A stretch of DNA of 56,849 nt from 4572-123 sp002084545. GTDB lineage: Bacteria > Desulfobacterota > Desulfobacteria > Desulfobacterales > 4572-123. How positions within the stretch are numbered: the stretch's first letter is position 1; each line of letters opens with the position of its first letter. The notes below the pieces were generated by a model. That model worked only from the letters and a program-made list of their open reading frames with translations, had not been told where the DNA came from and ran no database searches. Below, piece by piece: positions 42,474 to 49,847 of the stretch. The DNA lies in NCBI GenBank assembly GCA_029939715.1, contig JAOZSJ010000010.1:1-56849 (forward strand), written 5' to 3'. Both the position numbers and the translations under genes were made by a program.

Positions 42474-42900
42474 TGCCGACATCCTTATTAAAGCTTATTT
42501 TCTCCTTTTGCAACCGTGGAATCCATGCCGAAAAATAAAGTGCGGACGGCACCGTTTGTTTTTCGGAAACGCTTTTACATCGCGAGCACCTTGGCCCGAA
42601 TTAATAATCCGCAAATTTTATGCCATTTTCTAGTTTCACTGCAATCCCGAGGTAAAATAATAATAGATAAGCATTATAATTTTAATAAAATTTAAAATTA
42701 TTATTTTTATGATGGAATTACGATTACTTGATGAAAATAAAGTGTTAACAAACTAAATATTGTAACGTTTCGAACGTTATGGTAACGTATTAAAAATGTA
42801 TTTTAACAAAAAAATATGGCGGCAAAATATTGGTTTTGATAATTGAAAAGCGTGTGCCTGCCGTCCTGTTTTTTTAATATTATTGTCGGGAGATTGATAC
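42474..42900. other. Intergenic region between divergent thioredoxin and sigma-54 activator genes
   Basis: An AT-rich region with no coding sequence. A TAACGTT-type palindrome with a third half-site lies at 42763-42792. No -24/-12 or -35/-10 promoter stands out clearly. Confidence 0.55.
42763..42792. promoter_or_regulatory. Operator-like TAACGTT half-site cluster
   Basis: TAACGTT, a three-base centre and AACGTTA form an inverted repeat (42763-42779), followed about ten bases on by GGTAACGTATTA. Three similarly spaced half-sites suggest cooperative binding of a regulator. It is about 110 bases upstream of the sigma-54 activator's ATG, a plausible position for autoregulation. Confidence 0.5.
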
Positions 42901-44307
42901 ATGCACGATAAGATACACGAAATTTGGGATAACCGGTTTATCCATCAAATCATCGATTCCATGGCTGATGGTGTTTTCACCCTGGATAAAACCGGCCGGA
43001 TATCTTCATGGAACCCGTCAATGGAACGGATATCCGGATACACGGCAGCGGAAACTCTGGGTAAAAGCTGCGGCATTTTACAGTTTAACCGATGCTTCGG
43101 CAAAGAGTGCCCTACCGGAATAGAAAACTGTAAAATTGTAAAAAGTGGCCTTTCCGAGGTCAAGGAGTGCTTTCTGAGGCACAAGGAGGGTTATGATGTG
43201 CCGGTGATCAAAAATGCCAATGTGGTGAAGGATGAAAACGGGCAGGTGGTGGGTGTTGTTGAAACCGTAACCGATATGTCGGAGTTGATAAAAACCCGGC
43301 AGAAGGCTGAGGAAGCCACGTTCCAGCTTGAAAAGGTGCATCAATTCGGCAGTATTATCGGTAAAAGCCATGCCATGCAGCAAGTGTTTAAAGCCATCCG
43401 GGCAGCGGCAGCCAGCCGCGCAACTATTCTGATCCAGGGGACCAGCGGTACGGGTAAAGAGCTGGTGGCAGGAGCGATCCATTACAACAGTGCACTCAAA
43501 GATAATCCCCTGGTAACGGTTAACTGTTCGGCCCTCTCGGAATCCCTGCTGGAAAGCGAATTGTTCGGCCATGTCAAAGGAGCATTTACAGGAGCCATGC
43601 GAGATCGGATCGGCCGTTTTGAAGAAGCCGGCGGAGGCACCATATTTTTAGACGAGATTGGTGAAATCAGCCCGTTTATACAGGTTAAGCTTTTACGGGT
43701 TTTACAGGAACGCGAAATTGAACGGGTGGGAGATTCCAAAAAAAGAAAAATCGATATACGCATCATTACGGCCAGCAATCAGAACCTTTACAAGCTAGTT
43801 GAAGAGGGACGTTTCCGGCAGGACCTCTTTTACCGGCTGAAAGTATTTCCCATCAATATCCCAGCTCTCAAAGAGCGGCGGGAGGATATCCCACTTCTTG
43901 TAAATCATTTTATCAGCATGCAGAATACCATCACCGGCAAGAAGATTTCCGGTATTTCGCATCAGGCCATGCGGCTGTTCATGGATTATGCCTGGCCCGG
44001 AAATGTCCGTGAACTGGAAAATGCCATAGAACACGCCTTTGTACTGCGCGACAAGGAAGAGATCCAGATGGTTGACCTGCCGGTTGAAATCCGGCAGGCA
44101 AAAAACGAACCCGCCTTTGTGAATGGATATAATGCGGATATAAAACGCCCAAGACCCTCTAAAAAACTAAACAGGGAGATCCTTCTTGAACTTCTTGAAC
44201 AGTGTGAATGGAATAAGGCCGAGGTCAGCCGCCGAATCGGCGTCAGCAGAACCGCCGTCTGGAAATATATGAAAAAATGGGATATACCGCTGAAAATGCC
44301 TTCGTAA
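42901..44307 (+). CDS. Sigma-54-dependent transcriptional activator with Cys-rich PAS domain
   Basis: 468 residues. A PAS domain (about residues 12-130) carries five cysteines: C57, C65, C70, C77, C90. The AAA+ domain follows with Walker A GTSGTGKE (180-187), GAFTGA (227-232) for sigma-54 contact and Walker B GTIFLDE (246-252). A Fis-type HTH (about 430-462, KAEVSRRIGVSRTAVWKYM) ends it. It remodels sigma-54 RNA polymerase at enhancer-dependent promoters. The extra cysteines suggest a redox or iron-sulfur input (inference). The target genes are unknown; the GAF gene and kinase downstream do not show a -24/-12 site. Confidence 0.92.
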   Translation: MHDKIHEIWDNRFIHQIIDSMADGVFTLDKTGRISSWNPSMERISGYTAAETLGKSCGILQFNRCFGKECPTGIENCKIVKSGLSEVKECFLRHKEGYDVPVIKNANVVKDENGQVVGVVETVTDMSELIKTRQKAEEATFQLEKVHQFGSIIGKSHAMQQVFKAIRAAAASRATILIQGTSGTGKELVAGAIHYNSALKDNPLVTVNCSALSESLLESELFGHVKGAFTGAMRDRIGRFEEAGGGTIFLDEIGEISPFIQVKLLRVLQEREIERVGDSKKRKIDIRIITASNQNLYKLVEEGRFRQDLFYRLKVFPINIPALKERREDIPLLVNHFISMQNTITGKKISGISHQAMRLFMDYAWPGNVRELENAIEHAFVLRDKEEIQMVDLPVEIRQAKNEPAFVNGYNADIKRPRPSKKLNREILLELLEQCEWNKAEVSRRIGVSRTAVWKYMKKWDIPLKMPS

Positions 44308-44373
44308 AAAACAAATCGACCCTACGAGCCTGTCTCGAAGGGCCGATCTGCCGCAAGTGAGAGAGGAAGTTTA

Positions 44374-44394
44374 AGCATTAGATGGAGTAATGCT
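44374..44394. terminator. Small hairpin after the sigma-54 activator gene
   Basis: AGCATTA and TAATGCT pair perfectly around a seven-base loop. No clear T-run follows, so it may be only a weak terminator or a stability element. Confidence 0.4.
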
Positions 44395-44480
44395 AATTTG
44401 AAGCTCTCAAAGGTTATACAAGCAACTACCGTGCCATAAAATTATTAAATCACCCGCAGTTAAAAGCGTTGTAATTTTAT

Positions 44481-44509
44481 TTGACATCTGCCGTCACTCA
44501 AAGTATAGT
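44481..44509 (+). promoter_or_regulatory. Strong promoter of the GAF-domain gene
   Basis: TTGACA (44481-44486), a 17-base spacer and TATAGT (44504-44509). Transcription would start near 44516, 225 bases upstream of the ATG. Confidence 0.75.
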
Positions 44510-44740
44510 TAAATATACACATTGACCGTGCGCAAAAAAAAAGACATTCGAATCTACTCTGTCTCTCACTTTATTTTCTCAAACGGATTCTTAAACAACT
44601 ACTCTTACTATCTGCAACCGATGCCCGGTTTTTTAAGATTACCTCCTGCAATAATATGTATCAATGCGCACGCTATCGATTTTACCGGCCCTACGGCATC
44701 TTGACAAATGATCATACCCAATCATGAAAGGAGAACGATC

Positions 44741-45364
44741 ATGGACAAAAAACTCATCAATTATGAAACAATGCTTAAGGTGACAAAGGCGATTTCACAT
44801 TCCAAGGATCCGGAAGAAATTGCGCTGATGACGGTGGAAAGCATCAAGACGGCCCTGAATGTAAAAGGATGTTCTCTCTTCCTGTTCAATCGTAAAACCA
44901 ATGAACTGGAACTGGCCACTTCCTACGGTTTAAGTGATGAGTACATAAACAAAGGTCCTGTCAGTGCATTGCGCTCCATTGCCCAGTCTCTCGATGAGGG
45001 ACCGGTGGCCATCTATGATGTTATGGATGATCCGCGCATTCAGTATCCGGAGGAGGCGCAAAAAGAGGGGATCGCATCTCTGCTGTCGGTGCCGATTATT
45101 GTCGGCGGCAATCTGATTGGGGCCATGCGGGTTTATACTGCAGCCCAATGGGAATTTACACTGGAAGATGTGAATTTTGTCCAGGCCCTGGCTCAGTTAG
45201 CTGGAGCCTCTATAAGTATGGCCAGGTATATTAGAGGATTAAAAAGCAGTATCGATGTATTGAAGACATTAAGAGATGTTAAAATTCAAAAAGATACAAG
45301 AAGAACACCTTATGAGGGTGTTCCCTCAAGTGTCCCTTCCGGCGAAATCAGCAGGCAGGATTGA
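44741..45364 (+). CDS. GAF domain protein
   Basis: 207 residues. A single GAF domain (about residues 10-170): MLKVTKAISHSKDPEEIALMTVESIKTALNVKGCSLFLFNRKTNELELATSYGLS and VPIIVGGNLIGAMRVYT are typical, with a C-terminal tail of unknown role. GAF domains bind cyclic nucleotides, chromophores or metabolites. There is no output domain, so it may act through another protein, for instance a kinase. The ATG at 44741 has AAAGGAG. The ligand is unknown. Confidence 0.85.
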   Translation: MDKKLINYETMLKVTKAISHSKDPEEIALMTVESIKTALNVKGCSLFLFNRKTNELELATSYGLSDEYINKGPVSALRSIAQSLDEGPVAIYDVMDDPRIQYPEEAQKEGIASLLSVPIIVGGNLIGAMRVYTAAQWEFTLEDVNFVQALAQLAGASISMARYIRGLKSSIDVLKTLRDVKIQKDTRRTPYEGVPSSVPSGEISRQD

Positions 45365-45472
45365 TTATTATCCCTGCCGCCGCACGACGCATGCTGGAAT
45401 ATGTTATTTCCCTGATAAATGTCAAGGCGGCGGCAAAAAAAATCAAGGGATACTACAACTGAATTGACGCTG

Positions 45473-48400
45473 TCATTTTATCCATTTATCAAGCATATCG
45501 AAAAGTTTCTGGGGGTCGATCGGCTTGGAAAGGTAATCATCCATGCCGGCTTTAAGACATTTTTCGCGATCTCCGTCCATAGCGTGAGCAGTCATGGCAA
45601 TTACGGGAATTTTGTGATCGAGAACTTTTGATGCCGGATTACGAATTTCGCCGGTAGCCTCGTAACCGTCCATCTCCGGCATCTGGCAATCCATCAATAC
45701 AAGATCGTAAGGAGCTGTTTCCAGTGCCCTGATTGTTTCTTTGCCATCTGCGGCCGCTTTAGCACGGTATCCGAATTTTTTTAACATATTCAAGGCCACC
45801 TTCTGGTTTATAATATTATCCTCTGCCAGAAGGATGCGAACCCCGCTCTTCCGATTTTCGGCAAGAGAGTGCCGAGTGACTATCGTCACCGGTCGTTCCT
45901 TTTGCGGTCTTTTCCGCATACCGGTAACAACGGCAAGACAATCATAAAAATGTGACTGTTTGATCGGCTTGGTCAGATAGGCCGCAAAACCGGCTTTTTC
46001 CAAACGTTTGGCATCTCCACGATCACCCATGGAGGTCATCAGGATCAGTGTGGTATCTTTAAGTTCAGGATCTTCCTTGATCTTTTTTCCAAGGGTTTCT
46101 CCATCCATTTCAGGCATCTGCATGTCAAGGACGGCAAGATTAAACGGATCATTATCGGTCACGGCCGTTCGCAGTTTTTCTAATGCCTGTGCGCCCCCGG
46201 CAGCTTCAGAAAAGCGGCACCCCCACAATTTCAACTGCTCTCTCAGAACGTATCGATTGGTCGCGTTATCATCCACGACCAGCATACGATTCTCACTGAT
46301 ATCCTCAGGAATAACAATCAGTTCTTCTTTACGTTCCGGCTGTTTTTCAAAAATTGCCGTAAACCAGAATTCAGAACCCTTATCCACCTCGCTTTTTACA
46401 CCGATCTGCCCACCCATCTTTTCGACAAGCTGTTTCGCGATGGTCAGTCCCAAACCTGTGCCGCCGAACTTTCGCGATGTAGAGCCGTCCACCTGTGAAA
46501 AAGATTTGAAGAGTCGATTCATTCGATCCCGCGGAATACCTATTCCGGTATCGGTAACGCTGAATCGGACAGTAACGTGCTTTGAATCTGCATTCTCAAG
46601 GGTGGCCCGGATAGTCACTTCCCCCTTTTCCGTAAACTTGATGGCATTGCCTGTAAGATTGATCAATATCTGCCGAAGTCTCCCGGGGTCTCCTCTCAAC
46701 AGCGAAGAAACATCATGATGAACGATACTGATAAATTCCAAATTTTTCTCATGCGCTTTCAATGCGACTAAATCACTCACTTCGTCCAGCGTCACCCTCA
46801 GATTGAAATCTATGATTTCAAGATCAAGTTTGCCGGCTTCGATTTTGGAATAATCAAGAATATCATTGATGACGTTTAACAGCGCATCCCCACTACTTCG
46901 AATGGTTTCTGTAAATTCTCGCTGTTCATCGTTCAATTCAGTGCCTAATAAAAGACTTGTCATGCCGATAACACCATTCATCGGCGTACGGATTTCATGG
47001 CTCATGTTGGCTAAAAACTCACTTTTGACGCGACTGGCTTCCTCGGCACGTGTTTTTGCCTTTTCCAGTTCCCCCTGGTTCCTTTTCTGCTCGGTGATAT
47101 CATGAAAATTCACCACAATGCCCAGCGGGGTGCCGCTTTCATCCCGAAACAGACTCCCCCCCAGCCGGACATCAAGTATCTGGCCGCTTCTGGTGTATCT
47201 CCGGGTTTCAAATCCCGTTACCCGTCCCTCGGCCAGTACCGTTTCAATTGCTATTTGGGTTTCATCAACAGCCGTATCGGGGACAAAATCAACCCGTTTG
47301 CCGATAATTTCTGAAAATTTCCACCCAAAAACTTCAGTGAAAGCGGGGTTTGCGTAAGTCACCAACCCTTGATTATCGTACACCACAACGGGATCGGCAA
47401 ATGTTTCCATAATGGTTTGAGATTTCATCTCATTTTCACGTAATGCTTTTTCCGCCGCTTTCAGGTCAGTGATGTCCATAAATGCCTCAAGCAGCACCTC
47501 TTCACCATCCATTTTCACCGATAAAACACTTTTAATTACCGGAATAAGAGATCCGTCTTTATGAACGGCCATTTTTTCCGATTTGTCCAATTTCTGCTTC
47601 AGGTCCAGTACCGGGCATTGATTTTCCTCGGCAGGACACATGCAGGCGGTGCATTTGGCCCCGACAATTTTTTCATCGGAATCGAAACCGATCATCTCCA
47701 GGGCGGCACGATTGATCTGTTTGATCTTCCTGTCTTTTCCTACAATCGCCATCCCGATGGGCATCTTGTCAATGATCGTTTCAGTTACCTGCAGTGACCG
47801 CTTTAATTTCTTTTCGGCCAGGATGCTATCGGTAACATCCCGGCCCACGCCGCGAAACCCGATCTTTTTACCCTGTGCATCCAATATCAAGGATACAGAG
47901 GCTTCGATGTGTCTTTTCGTCCCGTCTTTTCGAATAAACGCCCAGTCTGCTTTGGTTGCGGACTTTTTTGTGCCGTATACATCATTAAATATTTTAATGA
48001 CTTTTTCGGCATTCTCTTTATCCAGGAATTCCGTACTATTTCTGCCTGACAATTCATCTCCGGAATAGCCCAGGAGTTTGCAAAACGAGTCATTGAAAAA
48101 TTTAAAGTTACCTTCAAGATCAACCTCCAGGTAGCTGTCCTCGATACTTTCCAGAATTGTTCGATACTTCTCTTCGCTCTCTTTTTTTAGCTCTTCAATA
48201 TGTTTACGCTCGGTGATATCTTCTCCGGAACTGAGAATCCCAACAATTTCACCTTCCGGGTTTTGCAAAACAGTATTGTGCCATGCAACGATACGTTCGG
48301 CCCCATCCTTTCTCAAAACCGAATTTTCATAATATTCGACCGGCGCAATTTCACCCCTGATCAGTTGATGGTAAACTGGCAGCACATCGTCCCGATCCCC

Positions 48401-48664
48401 CCCCGCCAGGCAGATTGTAAACCAGTTTTTCCCAAGAAGTTCTTCCCGTTTATACCCAAGTGTTTCCAAAGCGTATTCGTTGACCAGGGTTATATTACCC
48501 TTGGTATCCAGAGCCACAATCAGAGCTCTGACTACTGAAAGATACTGCCGGGCCTGGTACTCACTTTCCCAAAGTGTCGTCTCCGCCTGTATCCGTTTCT
48601 CTATTTCCTGCTCTAACTCCCTGACCCGTCGTTCCAGTTTTTCATAGGTTGGTATTGCAGTCAT
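45473..48664 (-). CDS. Hybrid histidine kinase with four PAS domains and two receivers
   Basis: 1063 residues, no membrane segment, so probably cytoplasmic. After a coiled coil (6-30) come four PAS domains (about 35-155, 165-280, 290-400, 410-525), a HisKA domain with His556 (FLANMSHEIRTPMN), an HATPase domain (to about 772) and two receivers with Asp847 and Asp992. The third PAS carries C338, C341, C343 and C350, a Cys-rich patch like that in the sigma-54 activator. No HPt domain is present, so it must work with a separate phosphotransferase. GGAGACC precedes the ATG. Confidence 0.93.
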   Translation of the reverse strand: MTAIPTYEKLERRVRELEQEIEKRIQAETTLWESEYQARQYLSVVRALIVALDTKGNITLVNEYALETLGYKREELLGKNWFTICLAGGDRDDVLPVYHQLIRGEIAPVEYYENSVLRKDGAERIVAWHNTVLQNPEGEIVGILSSGEDITERKHIEELKKESEEKYRTILESIEDSYLEVDLEGNFKFFNDSFCKLLGYSGDELSGRNSTEFLDKENAEKVIKIFNDVYGTKKSATKADWAFIRKDGTKRHIEASVSLILDAQGKKIGFRGVGRDVTDSILAEKKLKRSLQVTETIIDKMPIGMAIVGKDRKIKQINRAALEMIGFDSDEKIVGAKCTACMCPAEENQCPVLDLKQKLDKSEKMAVHKDGSLIPVIKSVLSVKMDGEEVLLEAFMDITDLKAAEKALRENEMKSQTIMETFADPVVVYDNQGLVTYANPAFTEVFGWKFSEIIGKRVDFVPDTAVDETQIAIETVLAEGRVTGFETRRYTRSGQILDVRLGGSLFRDESGTPLGIVVNFHDITEQKRNQGELEKAKTRAEEASRVKSEFLANMSHEIRTPMNGVIGMTSLLLGTELNDEQREFTETIRSSGDALLNVINDILDYSKIEAGKLDLEIIDFNLRVTLDEVSDLVALKAHEKNLEFISIVHHDVSSLLRGDPGRLRQILINLTGNAIKFTEKGEVTIRATLENADSKHVTVRFSVTDTGIGIPRDRMNRLFKSFSQVDGSTSRKFGGTGLGLTIAKQLVEKMGGQIGVKSEVDKGSEFWFTAIFEKQPERKEELIVIPEDISENRMLVVDDNATNRYVLREQLKLWGCRFSEAAGGAQALEKLRTAVTDNDPFNLAVLDMQMPEMDGETLGKKIKEDPELKDTTLILMTSMGDRGDAKRLEKAGFAAYLTKPIKQSHFYDCLAVVTGMRKRPQKERPVTIVTRHSLAENRKSGVRILLAEDNIINQKVALNMLKKFGYRAKAAADGKETIRALETAPYDLVLMDCQMPEMDGYEATGEIRNPASKVLDHKIPVIAMTAHAMDGDREKCLKAGMDDYLSKPIDPQKLFDMLDKWIK

Positions 48665-48853
48665 TAAAAAGGTCTCCGACTTTTGAAAAGTAAAAATTTA
48701 AAACAAAACATCACATGGCCCGTCTTTATAAATATCTTATACCGAATTTAAAGAAATCGGTACTTAATATCATGACCGGACATGGGCACAGTATTGAGGA
48801 TACGGGCATAAATGAAAAATTTCGATCGACGGCAGCGCAGGTAACCACAATTA

Positions 48854-49204
48854 TTAAAAATTAAACACCCGAGCTTCCGCGGCCAGATCTATCAGGGCCG
48901 GCCCACCGGCCAAACTCATATTTGAAAAAAAATTTGCCTCGTCAACCTGACGAGCCTTGGCACATGGAATTCAAACACCGATGGGTACCTGATTTTCAAC
49001 CAGGTAAGGCAAATAATCATTAGGACAGTCACCGGTAAGGGTTGGTATGTTTAAATCTCTCTCGGAATCAGCCCATTTAACCCCGCTGTCAATAAAACAG
49101 ATATCTGTTTTGTGCCCTTTTGAATGCGCAATTTTGGCGAATTGAAAGCATCTTGTGGCGGCCTCATTATCATCCTTACTTAAAACAAACAAAAAATTAG
49201 CCAT
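48854..49204 (-). CDS. DsrE-family selenoprotein (in-frame TGA read as Sec78)
   Basis: 116 residues when TGA at 48973-48971 is read as selenocysteine. Before it: MANFLFVLSKDDNEAATRCFQFAKIAHSKGHKTD... of the DsrE/DsrF fold. After it the frame stays open to a TAA at 48856-48854: the segment reads V-G-Sec-I-P-C-A-K-A-R, where normal homologues have a cysteine at this place in a CxPCAKAR-type motif. Total length then equals that of ordinary DsrE proteins, whereas the TGA-terminated form would lack the final third. A hairpin with a GGT loop lies just after the TGA. DsrE-type proteins handle sulfur or persulfide; Sec would make it a fast redox form (inference). RBS AAGGAG. Confidence 0.86.
48938..48954 (-). 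promoter_or_regulatory. Candidate bacterial SECIS hairpin
   Basis: On the minus strand CTCGTCA and TGACGAG pair perfectly around GGT. The first loop G lies 24 bases after the TGA, within the usual distance for bacterial SECIS elements recognised by SelB. A short outer TGC/GCA pairing may extend it. Confidence 0.75.
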
Positions 49205-49561
49205 GGTTGATCTCCTTTTTTTACTAAATTCAAAACCCTGCGCTGCTGCTAATGATTAACGGGTTATATGCCGATAGTCAACCGCAAAATATAATGCCTC
49301 TTGGTGCACAAGACGGTAGCGTATCGGCCTTGTTCGCAGGCGGAATGGAGAGCGAAAAACCGTTGGATGCAGCCTTCAAGCTTTCAAAGAAGCTTGTGAA
49401 CGCCAAATCGACGCCGGGAAAAAGGTTTGATTCAGTAATTGCGAATTTCTGATCTGATTCCATCCCCGTGGAAATAAAGACCAGCGGGTATAATGGTGGG
49501 TACGACTTTTGGGGTCATTAAAAAAGGGCTTAAGAATTTCTCTTAAGCCCTTTCATTAAAA
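49205..49561. other. Intergenic region between DsrE and the tRNA terminator
   Basis: Two opposed short open frames exist (49252-49452 plus, 49278-49463 minus), neither with a ribosome site and neither recognised. They may be remnant coding sequence. A terminator is at 49523-49553. Otherwise nothing is seen. Confidence 0.5.
49523..49553 (-). terminator. Terminator of the tRNA-Val/tRNA-Asp transcript
   Basis: AAAGGGCTTAAGA and TCTTAAGCCCTTT pair perfectly (13 bp) around a five-base loop; on the minus strand T's follow. It lies nine bases beyond the tRNA-Asp 3' end. Confidence 0.9.
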
Positions 49562-49639
49562 TGGCGGGAGCGACGAGACTCGAACTCGCGACCTCCGGCG
49601 TGACAGGCCGGCGTTCTAACCAAACTGAACTACGCCCCC
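49562..49639 (-). tRNA. tRNA-Asp (GTC)
   Basis: 78 bases with encoded CCA. The minus strand reads GGGGGCGTAGTTCAGTTTGG, anticodon loop TGTCACG, T-arm GAGTTCGAGTC. The acceptor stem pairs except one G.T. It lies 28 bases downstream of tRNA-Val, so the two are co-transcribed. Confidence 0.95.
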
Positions 49640-49667
49640 GGATATTATTTTTTATCCTCAGATTGAT

Positions 49668-49743
49668 TGGTAGGCGGAACAGGGCTTGAACCTGTGACCC
49701 TCGGCTTGTAAGGCCGATGCTCTCCCAACTGAGCTACCCGCCC
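49668..49743 (-). tRNA. tRNA-Val (TAC)
   Basis: 76 bases with encoded CCA. The minus strand begins GGGCGGGTAGCTCAGTTGGG; the anticodon loop is CTTACAA and the T-arm AGGTTCAAGCC. It lies about 100 bases downstream of lon on the same strand. Confidence 0.95.
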
Positions 49744-49847
49744 TCAATCTGATATGTTATTCTTTGATCCGTCATCAAAGAAAGCCTTTGCTATCAATTT
49801 CAAAAGACAATGTCAAGCCAAAAAATCAGCTTAATCGATGTTTTTAA

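Larger units (their letters stand above)
44308..44740. other. Intergenic region upstream of the GAF gene
   Basis: After the activator's stop codon the hairpin at 44374-44394 may end its transcript. A strong promoter is at 44481-44509. The predicted leader from about 44516 to 44740 is some 225 bases long and is not explained; no riboswitch class is recognised in it. Confidence 0.55.

Noticed and set aside
44522..44704. Short open frame in the leader of the GAF gene
   Set aside because: Only a TTG start, no ribosome site, no homology; it lies within the predicted leader RNA.
49252..49452. 66-codon + strand gene between DsrE and tRNA-Asp
   Set aside because: No ribosome site, no recognised family, and an overlapping opposite frame of equal quality; listed only as a possible remnant.
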